A stretch of DNA of 64,000 bases, taken from positions 94,713 through 158,712 of the forward strand of contig JAUVXU010000001.1 in the NCBI GenBank assembly GCA_030603445.1. The letters run 5' to 3'. The DNA comes from Methanomicrobia archaeon. Its GTDB lineage: Archaea > Methanobacteriota_B > Thermococci > Methanofastidiosales > NM3. How positions within the stretch are numbered: position 1 is the first letter of the stretch; the number at the start of each line of letters is the position of its first letter. Shown piece by piece: positions 43,005-50,706 of this stretch. A program made the translations under genes and the position numbers. The notes under the pieces are model-generated. The model made no database searches and was not told the DNA's origin. It saw only the letters and a program-made list of their open reading frames with translations.

Positions 43005-43691
43005 ATGGGAATCAAGAGCTTTATTGAGACATCGCTAACAGATTGGGATGGGAAAGTATCAGCAGTGGTCTTTATAGGGGGTTGTGATTTCCGCTGCCCA
43101 TATTGTCATAATTGGCAACTTGTTGAGGATCCGGATACCACAGAAGACTTAGATCTGGACAAGATTGTGAACTATATAAAATCCTCTTCAGAATGGCTTG
43201 ATGGAGTGGTCCTAACAGGGGGAGAACCAACATTTTATCCCGGCATTATAGAACTTGCAGAAACATTCAAAGCCCTAGGCATGGAGGTAAAGATTGATAC
43301 AAACGGATCGAATCCCTATATCCTCCATGAATTAATACAAAAAGATCTTATCGACTACATTGCTATGGATGTAAAGAATTCTTTTGAGAAGTATGCTGAA
43401 ACAAGCGGGGCAGCAGTAGATATAGATGATATTGAAAGAAGCATAGAGTTGGTAAAGGATTTTCAGCAGTATGAGTTTAGAACAACAGTAGTTCCAGGAT
43501 TGGTAACAGAAGAGGATATTGAAAAAATTTGTTCATATATTAAGGGCGCCAGGCGTTTTGTACTGCAGCGCTTCCATCCAGAAAATATAATAAACAAGGA
43601 GTTTTCTGAGATTTCCCCCCAAATAGATGAAGAAATGGAACATTTAACACAATTGTGTTCTAAATACGTCCCTACGACATGGAGGGGATAA
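43005..43691 (+). CDS. nrdG: Anaerobic ribonucleotide reductase activating protein (radical SAM)
   Basis: 228 residues. Radical SAM motif CDFRCPYC (CxxxCxxC) in FIGGCDFRCPYCHNWQL, followed by GVVLTGGEPTFYPG (GGE motif). It uses SAM and a 4Fe-4S cluster to install the glycyl radical on NrdD. It ends the enzyme block of the operon, 16 bases before a small gene of unknown function. Confidence 0.9.
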   Translation: MGIKSFIETSLTDWDGKVSAVVFIGGCDFRCPYCHNWQLVEDPDTTEDLDLDKIVNYIKSSSEWLDGVVLTGGEPTFYPGIIELAETFKALGMEVKIDTNGSNPYILHELIQKDLIDYIAMDVKNSFEKYAETSGAAVDIDDIERSIELVKDFQQYEFRTTVVPGLVTEEDIEKICSYIKGARRFVLQRFHPENIINKEFSEISPQIDEEMEHLTQLCSKYVPTTWRG

Positions 43692-43707
43692 TATAGAACG
43701 GCAGTTA

Positions 43708-43908
43708 GTGGAGGAACTCTACATTGCCATACGCCCTTATCTTTCCAATGCGCATTTAGTAAGGGAGTTTCTTGATGCGCACCTTTTACTGCAAGCAGAC
43801 GAGTTTGAACAGGATATTCTTAAAGAGATAAATAGCAGAAGCGGTCTTGAAAAAACAGATTTCACCATACTGCATACAGCACTCAAGAAAATGCAACATA
43901 AAAAGTAG
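43708..43908 (+). CDS. Small helical protein at the end of the dNTP operon
   Basis: 66 residues, all-helical by composition (VEELYIAIRPYLSNAHLVRE to HTALKKMQHKK), starting at GTG 43708. No family recognised. It lies 16 bases downstream of nrdG on the same strand and may be co-transcribed. The start codon is uncertain because no ATG lies at the head of the frame. Confidence 0.45.
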   Translation: MEELYIAIRPYLSNAHLVREFLDAHLLLQADEFEQDILKEINSRSGLEKTDFTILHTALKKMQHKK

Positions 43909-43965
43909 CTTAAGTCTAATTCAAAATTAGAAAGATTTAAAAAGGAGTTATCTCACTCAAAAACA

Positions 43966-44550
43966 ATGATTGGAGCAGAAGAGTTTATTGAGGTATTTAT
44001 ACCCTTGTTTATAATTATCAACCCGCTGGCGATTTTCCCAAACTTTGAGGAGATTACAAACCAGATGGATAAAAATTTTGTTTCAAAATTATCAACCCGC
44101 ACAACGATTTCTGCTTTTCTGTTGCTCGCTTTATTTATTTTGATAGGGCGGCCTTTCCTTAATATTATAGGTGTATCTACCTCCGCATTCATGATAGCAT
44201 GTGGTGTTCTCTTACTCTATATATCTTTAGGAATGTTATCAGGAAATCCACCTGTTACTCGCAATGTGGAGTTTGACAAGGATTCTATAGTCCCTATGTC
44301 CATACCACTCCTTGCTGGACCCGGGTCTATTGCAACAGTTATAGTTTTTGAGGAATCATACGGGAAGCCTTTAGTTTTCCTCTCCTTAGTATTATGCGTT
44401 GTTATATCAAAACTAATGTTGCAGTACTATATTCCAATAAGTAAAATGCTAGGAAAGAACGGTATTAATGCATGGATACGTCTCTCAGCAATGTTTTTTG
44501 CCGCGATTTCTGTAAGTCTTATCACACAGGGAATATTATTAATATGGTGA
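43966..44550 (+). CDS. MarC family membrane protein, copy 1
   Basis: 194 residues with six hydrophobic helices. NPLAIFPNFEEITNQM and AGPGSIATVIVFEE are MarC-family motifs. The family is of unknown function; the E. coli member was named for a multiple antibiotic resistance locus but that role is disputed. A second, related copy follows four bases downstream, suggesting tandem duplication and perhaps a heteromeric pair. Confidence 0.85.
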   Translation: MIGAEEFIEVFIPLFIIINPLAIFPNFEEITNQMDKNFVSKLSTRTTISAFLLLALFILIGRPFLNIIGVSTSAFMIACGVLLLYISLGMLSGNPPVTRNVEFDKDSIVPMSIPLLAGPGSIATVIVFEESYGKPLVFLSLVLCVVISKLMLQYYIPISKMLGKNGINAWIRLSAMFFAAISVSLITQGILLIW

Positions 44551-44554
44551 TAAT

Positions 44555-45127
44555 ATGCTTGCTGCCATTATGGAAGGTGCCCTTGCACTGTTTGTGATAA
44601 TGGATCCTATAGGCAACATACCTATATACCTTCCATTGGTTAAGGAATTTAGTGATAAGGAACGCACCCATACAGTTTATGTTGCATCATTGTTTGCATT
44701 ATTTTTTCTTCTACTGTTTCTTTTTGGAGGAAATGTAATATTTTCGTATCTTAACATACAGCTGGAGCACATAATGATTGCAGGAGGAATAGTCCTGGCT
44801 CTTTTAGGATTTGGCATGATGTTCGGAAAGGATTTGAAGTCGCACTATGGGAGCGATATTGCGATAGTTCCTCTAGGCATGCCATTAATGTCTGGACCAG
44901 GAGCCATAGCGACAGTTCTTCTGCTTGTTGCAAAAAATGGCAGCACCATAACTTTGTTGTCAATAATAGTGGTAATGGTCATACAGGCGCCCATTTATCT
45001 TGGGGCAAACAGCATACTGCGTCTTGCGGGCAAAAATGGCCTTAGGATAATGGGAAACATAGCAGCGCTTGTTGCTGTTTCATTTGGTATAAATATCATA
45101 ATACTAGGCATATCAGGAATTGCATAA
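44555..45127 (+). CDS. MarC family membrane protein, copy 2
   Basis: 190 residues with six hydrophobic helices. IMDPIGNIPIYLPLVKEFSD and MSGPGAIATVLLLV match MarC. It differs clearly in sequence from copy 1 (for example MDPIGNIP against NPLAIFP), so the duplication is old. The pair is probably co-transcribed. Confidence 0.85.
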   Translation: MLAAIMEGALALFVIMDPIGNIPIYLPLVKEFSDKERTHTVYVASLFALFFLLLFLFGGNVIFSYLNIQLEHIMIAGGIVLALLGFGMMFGKDLKSHYGSDIAIVPLGMPLMSGPGAIATVLLLVAKNGSTITLLSIIVVMVIQAPIYLGANSILRLAGKNGLRIMGNIAALVAVSFGINIIILGISGIA

Positions 45128-45135
45128 ACGCTTCT

Positions 45136-45468
45136 TTATTTGCGTTTCAATGTCCAGATGACCTCTTTATCTACATCATCACAAACATTTTCTGAAAGTC
45201 TTATTGGCAAAAAAATGTTTACAGTATGCATATGTCCTATACCAGGATATAAAGTGAAACTTAAATCCCCAATAGGCCTGCCATTGAGATATATTGTTCT
45301 TTCTGCCCCACTGCACATAGAGATGATTCCTTTATCCGTGAGTATGGATATTGCTTTAGAAGAGGCGTTACGAGGATCAAGAAATTCATAAGCAGCATCA
45401 TGGTTCTCTGCATTTAGGTAAAATAACATATCGTTTTGAATGTTATTCTCCTTTTGTTCCATCCCCAT
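45136..45468 (-). CDS. Protein of unknown function
   Basis: 110 residues, mixed alpha/beta (LDPRNASSKAISILTDKGI, RTIYLNGRPIGDLSFTLYPG). No signal peptide, membrane segment or recognised family. It converges on MarC copy 2. It may be a small cytoplasmic enzyme or binding protein, and coding status rests on composition. Confidence 0.55.
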   Translation of the reverse strand: MGMEQKENNIQNDMLFYLNAENHDAAYEFLDPRNASSKAISILTDKGIISMCSGAERTIYLNGRPIGDLSFTLYPGIGHMHTVNIFLPIRLSENVCDDVDKEVIWTLKRK

Positions 45469-45551
45469 ATTATAGTATTATGTTGATATATACTTTTCTA
45501 TGTTAAATCACAATCAACGGCCTTGCGCATTTAGTTATGTGGTCAAAAGGT

Positions 45552-46094
45552 TTAGAATGAATGGAGAAAAACAAGATTTTCTTCAGTTAGGAAATGTACT
45601 GTCTTCTTATGTTTTACACTAAGGCGCACATCATTTGTTTCTATGATTTTCTCGACATCGGAAAACGCGTCAATAAGATTTTCATTCACGACCTCAAATG
45701 TTTTTTCTTTTCCCTTTGATTCTATTGCATTTATTAGGCATATGTCAAGAATTTCAGCTAAGATATTTTCATGTATTTTCTTGGCACTATAACCTCTTTC
45801 GCTTAACCTTTGATAAAGTGTTCGTGGGGGGCATCGCAAGATGATTATCATATCATTGTAGAACATTTCAGCATAATGGGAATCAATCACGGCATCATCA
45901 TAAGAACCAATATATGCACGCGCCATAGCAACGTCAATAACATCGGTGTCTTTGTCATCGTCTCGTTCTACAATCCAACCCCTCTCGTGGGCAAGGGCAG
46001 AGACATCCAGGTGGGGAATGTTCCTATCATTTGCTATACGTTTGGCTATTGTCGTCTTACCAGTTCCAGGAGTTCCACCAATACATATCCTCAT
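45552..46094 (-). CDS. AK6/Fap7-type adenylate kinase or kinase-like NTPase
   Basis: 180 residues. Walker A GGTPGTGKTTIAKRIA (residues 6-21), then IPHLDVSALAHERG and a lid-region IILRCPPRTLYQRLSERGYS fit the AK6/Fap7 branch of adenylate kinases, which in eukaryotes and archaea also serves small-subunit rRNA maturation. It uses ATP in the cytoplasm. Its start overlaps the end of the response regulator gene by four bases, so they are co-transcribed. Confidence 0.85.
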   Translation of the reverse strand: MRICIGGTPGTGKTTIAKRIANDRNIPHLDVSALAHERGWIVERDDDKDTDVIDVAMARAYIGSYDDAVIDSHYAEMFYNDMIIILRCPPRTLYQRLSERGYSAKKIHENILAEILDICLINAIESKGKEKTFEVVNENLIDAFSDVEKIIETNDVRLSVKHKKTVHFLTEENLVFLHSF

Positions 46095-46912
46095 TTTCTT
46101 TTTCCACCCATGTATTCTCTCATTTCTTTTATGAAGAGTTCGAGTTTGTTGAAATGCAGTTCTGTCATTGGTTTAGGATGGGCAATATCATTTCGTATAT
46201 GATTGAGCTCTATTAGTCTAGCCTTTATCCATCCTATGTTGATAAAGTAGGGTTCGAATACATTTCTCCAGTTGTCAACACCCTCAAATTCATTCTTGTA
46301 AAGTATTATTGGCACGTAAAATGAGAAATCTGAGTAAAATAGGAGTGGCATCGTTATTTTCTTGCGCAGTTGTGCATTTGTTCTGCGTTGTTCGCATTTT
46401 GTTTTCACATAAGGAGGAATGCCGTTATCCCACCATTCGTTCCCATAATACTTATTAAGTGTTTTTTGTAGGAAAATGTTAAACTCTTCTTCAAAGGAGG
46501 ATAGCAGTTCATACGCTGCAGCATTGCTGTGGCTCTTCTTCTTTTTATCTTGTTTTGATAGTATGTTTTTGACAGCTGTTACGACCTCGTCTTTGCGCAA
46601 CGGCTTGTTTATAAGGTAGTCTTCAGCCCCGCTTCGCAACGTCTGAACAGCAGTTTCTTCGCTTCCATATGCAGTAAGCACTACTATTGGAATATCGGGG
46701 TCGTGTTCCTTGACTCTTTTTAATACCTCAAGGCCACTGATCTTTGGAAGCATTAAATCCAAGAGTATGAGGTCTGGTCTTTCTGAGAATGCCTTCTCCA
46801 AGGCTTCTTCCCCGTCTTGGGCGGTGATAATATCATAGTCTTCTCCAGCAAGAAATGCTTTAAGCAGTTTGATATTATCTGGCGTGTCATCAACTATGAG
46901 TATCTTTTTCAT
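46091..46912 (-). CDS. Response regulator with a HEPN-like output domain
   Basis: 273 residues from the ATG at 46912 (MKKILIVDD); the longer frame reaches into the kinase gene. Receiver domain residues are all present: D8-D9, phospho-acceptor D52 (LLDLM), T80 and K103. After a Lys/Ser linker, residues 130-265 form a helical domain with EPYFINIGWIKARLIELN and R240-N-D-I-A-H245, matching the R-x4-H signature of HEPN domains (Swt1-like group). HEPN proteins are often RNases or nucleotidyltransferase partners, so this output may act on RNA or protein rather than DNA. It overlaps the histidine kinase gene by 23 bases. Confidence 0.75.
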   Translation of the reverse strand: MKKILIVDDTPDNIKLLKAFLAGEDYDIITAQDGEEALEKAFSERPDLILLDLMLPKISGLEVLKRVKEHDPDIPIVVLTAYGSEETAVQTLRSGAEDYLINKPLRKDEVVTAVKNILSKQDKKKKSHSNAAAYELLSSFEEEFNIFLQKTLNKYYGNEWWDNGIPPYVKTKCEQRRTNAQLRKKITMPLLFYSDFSFYVPIILYKNEFEGVDNWRNVFEPYFINIGWIKARLIELNHIRNDIAHPKPMTELHFNKLELFIKEMREYMGGKRK

Positions 46913-48893
46913 TATTTGTCTCCTCCTTTTGAGAAATGGGAAGCGTAAATACGAATTTGGACCATTCATTCATTTTGCTTTCTACCCATATCTTTCCACC
47001 AAGCATTTCAACGTACTTCTTGGTGATAGCAAGCCCAAGCCCTGTTCCTTCAAAGTCCCGTGTATCTGTTCCATCTATTTGACGGAATTCGTCAAAGATG
47101 ACTTCAAAGTCCTTTTTATTTATCCCGATCCCTGTATCAGAAACTTCTATTTTCAAATAATCTTTATTGTCATCATAATATGATACTGTTGTTTTAACTA
47201 GTCCACCTTCTTTATTAAATTTGATGGCGTTTGTAAGAAGATTTATCAATATTTGGCGTAATTTGGTCTTATCTACTTTTATTTCTGGAATTATATCACT
47301 TTCAATTACCATAGTAATGTTTCTGTCTTTGGCAATAGGCGTCATAAGTTTGTATACTCTTCTAATGAGTTCATCTAACTTCACTTTCTGATACACTACT
47401 TCCATCTTGTTTGCCTCTATCTTGGAGAGATCAAGCATATCATTTATCAATTGAAGAAGATTTTCGCTGTTTTTTAGAATGGTCTGAAGGTAATCTTGCT
47501 GTTCGTCAGTAAGATTTTCTTCGTCTAGAAGCACATCACTAAAACCTATAATGGCGTTGAGCGGTGTGCGTAGTTCGTGGGATATGTTTGATACGAACTG
47601 CGATTTAAGCCTAGATGCTTCCTTTGTTTGCAAGTTGGCCTCACGTAGTTCTTGAACGAGTGCATTTAGGCGTTCATTTGCTAATTGTAGCCTTCTGGTA
47701 CGTTCTTTTACCTTATCTTCTAATATAGTATAGGAACCCTGTAATTCTTTTCCCATCTCGTTGAAAGATCTTGCCAAAAATCCAAGCTCATCATCCGAGG
47801 GTATGTTTATTTGATAACTCAAATCTTTCTTTGCAAGTTTCCTCGTCCCACGCACAAGTTCGCGTAGCGGCCTAGTTATGGTCTGTGTTACCATAATGGC
47901 GGCGATAATAGATACAAAGATGGCAACGACTATAAGTAGTATAAATATATTGGTGAATGATTCAACATTGGAAAATACCACATCTCTTGGTATTACCTCA
48001 ACAAGAACAAGGAATTCGTCTTTATTATTTGGATCAATGAATACTGGGGTGTATGTGATAATCCAATTTTTTTGATCTGTTAGTGTCCCAGATTCACCGG
48101 ATATGATATTTTTATCTCCAGATAATACAAATGTGGCTATCTCCACTATTTCACCAGTTTTTATGTCTTCTCCTACTCTATGGGCGAGATATACGTTTGT
48201 ATTTGAGATTAAAAACAGAGAAGATCGCTTCTTTGGTGTGTCATTCAAATCAAATGAATATTTAACTGGATTTAAGAAGAATTCAGCTGACATAGTGGTC
48301 ATGATTATTCCTCTATTGTTTCCAAGTGTATCAAATACAGGGGTGGCATAGGTTACCAGTGTTGTTTTTGATGTGGGAGAAGTTGATGATACAGTAATGT
48401 AGCTTTGATCATTCTCGAGCTTCATAGTTTCAAGGAAGTACTGTTGCGATGCAACGTTTGTAAGTTCATCATAAGGTTTATTAAAAAATGATAATCCGTC
48501 CCCCTCGATACATATAATTTCGTTACCATTCGCATCTATAAAGGCAATTTTTTCATATATCTCTCTGCTTTCACAAAATATGAGAAAATGTTCCTGGAGT
48601 AGTTTGCGCCATCTTTCTATCTCTGACGTACTGTGTGTGGCCTTTGCAAAAAAATAATCTCTTATGGCCGGACTTTTCGAAAGAAATATCACGTCGCTTT
48701 CATTATAATTTATAAAGTCATATATCTTCTCTGCCGACGAAAAAAGATCAAATTGAGTATTCTCAAGTGTTATTGCTTCAAATGACTGCGTTGCAAGATT
48801 TATGGAATAAAATCCTGCAATTGTAATTGGTATAACAGATATAAGGAGGAATGTGATGATTAGTTTATGCGAAATACGAGAAAATATGCGCAT
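46890..48893 (-). CDS. Membrane sensor histidine kinase
   Basis: 667 residues. Transmembrane helix (about 11-31), an extracytoplasmic Cache-like sensor (35-310), a second helix (about 315-336), a HAMP domain (338-385), a coiled coil, HisKA with phospho-H439 (SNISHELRTPLN), and a HATPase with N555 (N box), DTGIGI (586-591) and GTGLGLAI. It senses an external signal and phosphorylates the overlapping response regulator. The ligand is unknown. Confidence 0.92.
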   Translation of the reverse strand: MRIFSRISHKLIITFLLISVIPITIAGFYSINLATQSFEAITLENTQFDLFSSAEKIYDFINYNESDVIFLSKSPAIRDYFFAKATHSTSEIERWRKLLQEHFLIFCESREIYEKIAFIDANGNEIICIEGDGLSFFNKPYDELTNVASQQYFLETMKLENDQSYITVSSTSPTSKTTLVTYATPVFDTLGNNRGIIMTTMSAEFFLNPVKYSFDLNDTPKKRSSLFLISNTNVYLAHRVGEDIKTGEIVEIATFVLSGDKNIISGESGTLTDQKNWIITYTPVFIDPNNKDEFLVLVEVIPRDVVFSNVESFTNIFILLIVVAIFVSIIAAIMVTQTITRPLRELVRGTRKLAKKDLSYQINIPSDDELGFLARSFNEMGKELQGSYTILEDKVKERTRRLQLANERLNALVQELREANLQTKEASRLKSQFVSNISHELRTPLNAIIGFSDVLLDEENLTDEQQDYLQTILKNSENLLQLINDMLDLSKIEANKMEVVYQKVKLDELIRRVYKLMTPIAKDRNITMVIESDIIPEIKVDKTKLRQILINLLTNAIKFNKEGGLVKTTVSYYDDNKDYLKIEVSDTGIGINKKDFEVIFDEFRQIDGTDTRDFEGTGLGLAITKKYVEMLGGKIWVESKMNEWSKFVFTLPISQKEETNNEKDTHS

Positions 48894-49015
48894 TGATTCA
48901 CAAAGTGATTTTTTTATATTAAATCTTTCGGTATCGTGGGCTTGAATACAAATTTTCTATTTTTTTTAAAAAGAGGTAGGCAATATTTTATATGTTTAGA
49001 CAGAATTTTTTACAC

Positions 49016-49426
49016 ATGCATCTCCTGTTGCTTGCGTGCTCACAAAAGAAAGTGAATACAAAAGATGCGCTTCCGGCAATTGAACTTTATGATGGTCCGG
49101 CATACAGGATTGTTAGAAAGATGGGAAGGGAAGGTAAAATTCCAAACTATTTAGATATTTATATTGTTTCTGGCAAGTATGGCCTTATTCCTTCTTGGCA
49201 GAAAATAAATACTTATGATCAGAGATTGACATATGATATCATCGTTAAGACTGGTGCACACGCAAAACTTAGGGAACTGCTCTATTTGCCCTATCAACAG
49301 GTGTTGGCGAATATGGGAAAAGAGTATTTGTCTTATTTTGAGGATATTTTGGGTGGAGCTATTTTAGTAAAAGGAAGAATTGGGGAAAAAAATTCCCTAA
49401 TGAAAAAATGGCTTTTGCAACTTTGA
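49016..49426 (+). CDS. DUF6884-type protein
   Basis: 136 residues from the ATG at 49016; an ATG at 48992 lies within the probable TATA box (ATATTTTATATG, 48983-48994), so the shorter, near-leaderless start is preferred. LLLLACSQKKVNTKDALPAI and IYIVSGKYGLIPSWQKI match the DUF6884 pattern, related to the YaaA/TGT-like proteins thought to handle modified nucleic acids. Function not established. It converges on the secreted gene at 49427 with no gap. Confidence 0.65.
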   Translation: MHLLLLACSQKKVNTKDALPAIELYDGPAYRIVRKMGREGKIPNYLDIYIVSGKYGLIPSWQKINTYDQRLTYDIIVKTGAHAKLRELLYLPYQQVLANMGKEYLSYFEDILGGAILVKGRIGEKNSLMKKWLLQL

Positions 49427-50578
49427 TTAGTTTTCGTCGGTGCCATGCTCTCGTTCTTCAAGCTCTTCTTGGTAGAGATCAAGAACCTCCACCATGGCTT
49501 TGATAGCTATACCTGGGCATGATGAGCATCCAAAAAGCGTGCCAATTATTGCTCCTGCGGCTATGCTCCCATACAAGAACATGAGGACCTCCTCGTCATC
49601 GTGTAGGTTAATCCCACTACTACCGATGAGGGGATCTAACGGATCGTGATCTGCCATATCACCTACACCGTCATTATCAGTATCGCGAGAACATGGATCA
49701 TATCCAAGGAGAATTTCCTGATAATCTGATATGCCGTCCCTATCAGTGTCTTGTAGGTACATATTTGTACCAAGCCTTTTTTCATCCTTATCAGATAGGC
49801 CGTCCCAATCTGTGTCATTATCTTCTGTGTAGAATGGGTTATCTGTCAGTGTTTCTCCCGGATTAGGGGGTTTTGTTTCTGGGGGCATGTTATCTGTTGG
49901 TTTATTTTCTATAGGGGGAGTGATACCAACAGGAGGCGCAATAAGGAGGCCATAAATATTATCCGCTGCACGGGTTTTTGGATTTTTCTTAAAATAATTG
50001 TACTGTTCCAAAAGATAAGTTTCGTATTCTCTTATTGTAGAATGAGCTCCAAACTGCAACAGTTGTTCCTTCTTGTAGAGAGAACTTGCGTAATCTATTA
50101 GGAAAGGCACCTCGTTATTTAGGTATGTTTCTATAGTTCTTAACTGTTCGTTAAGTGTTCTTCCTTTTGGGAACATGTCAAGTATTATAGGCTGGCTAAC
50201 CATATCGTAATTTGCGTTATTTAGGGCTTTTTGCATAATCGAGTCAAAGAGTTTCATGGCATCTTTATCGTTTGCGTACACGAAAAGCGCTGTGATGCTT
50301 GCATTCAACTTGGCACTTGCAATTATCGTTTCCTCAATAAGTACACGCCTTTTATGCAGTGGCATATACTTTGACGTGTCCATGGCTTCCTTATATAGAG
50401 TTACATACGAATTTGCATCCTGTGTGTAGGCATTAAATGCAGTGAGGACCTGTTTTGGGTCTTTTGAATTGCGTGGAGGAGGAGCAATTCCTCCTCTTGG
50501 ACGAGCAAGAACAGGTTCGCAAAACGATGCACAAAGGAGCATGAACAATATAATTATTCCAATTTTTTTGTTTCTCAT
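49427..50578 (-). CDS. Secreted protein with thrombospondin-3/calcium-binding repeats
   Basis: 383 residues. A signal peptide (1-25) is followed by a helical domain (about 35-205), a Pro/Thr linker (about 210-240) and three tandem DxDxDG calcium loops: DTDWDGLSDKDEKRLGT, DTDRDGISDYQEILLGYDP and DTDNDGVGDMADHDPLD. A late hydrophobic stretch (about 326-350, FLYGSIAAGAIIGTLFG) with CSSCPG may anchor the protein. It is probably a cell-surface protein stabilised by calcium; binding partner unknown. Confidence 0.75.
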   Translation of the reverse strand: MRNKKIGIIILFMLLCASFCEPVLARPRGGIAPPPRNSKDPKQVLTAFNAYTQDANSYVTLYKEAMDTSKYMPLHKRRVLIEETIIASAKLNASITALFVYANDKDAMKLFDSIMQKALNNANYDMVSQPIILDMFPKGRTLNEQLRTIETYLNNEVPFLIDYASSLYKKEQLLQFGAHSTIREYETYLLEQYNYFKKNPKTRAADNIYGLLIAPPVGITPPIENKPTDNMPPETKPPNPGETLTDNPFYTEDNDTDWDGLSDKDEKRLGTNMYLQDTDRDGISDYQEILLGYDPCSRDTDNDGVGDMADHDPLDPLIGSSGINLHDDEEVLMFLYGSIAAGAIIGTLFGCSSCPGIAIKAMVEVLDLYQEELEEREHGTDEN

Positions 50579-50706
50579 GCTTTCACCACTTTATTAGCTG
50601 GTGATAGATTACTTAACCAATAACATAGAAGAAATATTTAATTTTGTGAGTTTTTTAGTCTCCAATATCCAAAGGTATTTATTTTATATGCAGCTAGCAT
50701 AACGAA

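Noticed and set aside
43966-45127. Tandem MarC copies as a single gene split by a frameshift
   Set aside because: Each copy has its own start, complete set of helices and stop, with clearly different sequence.
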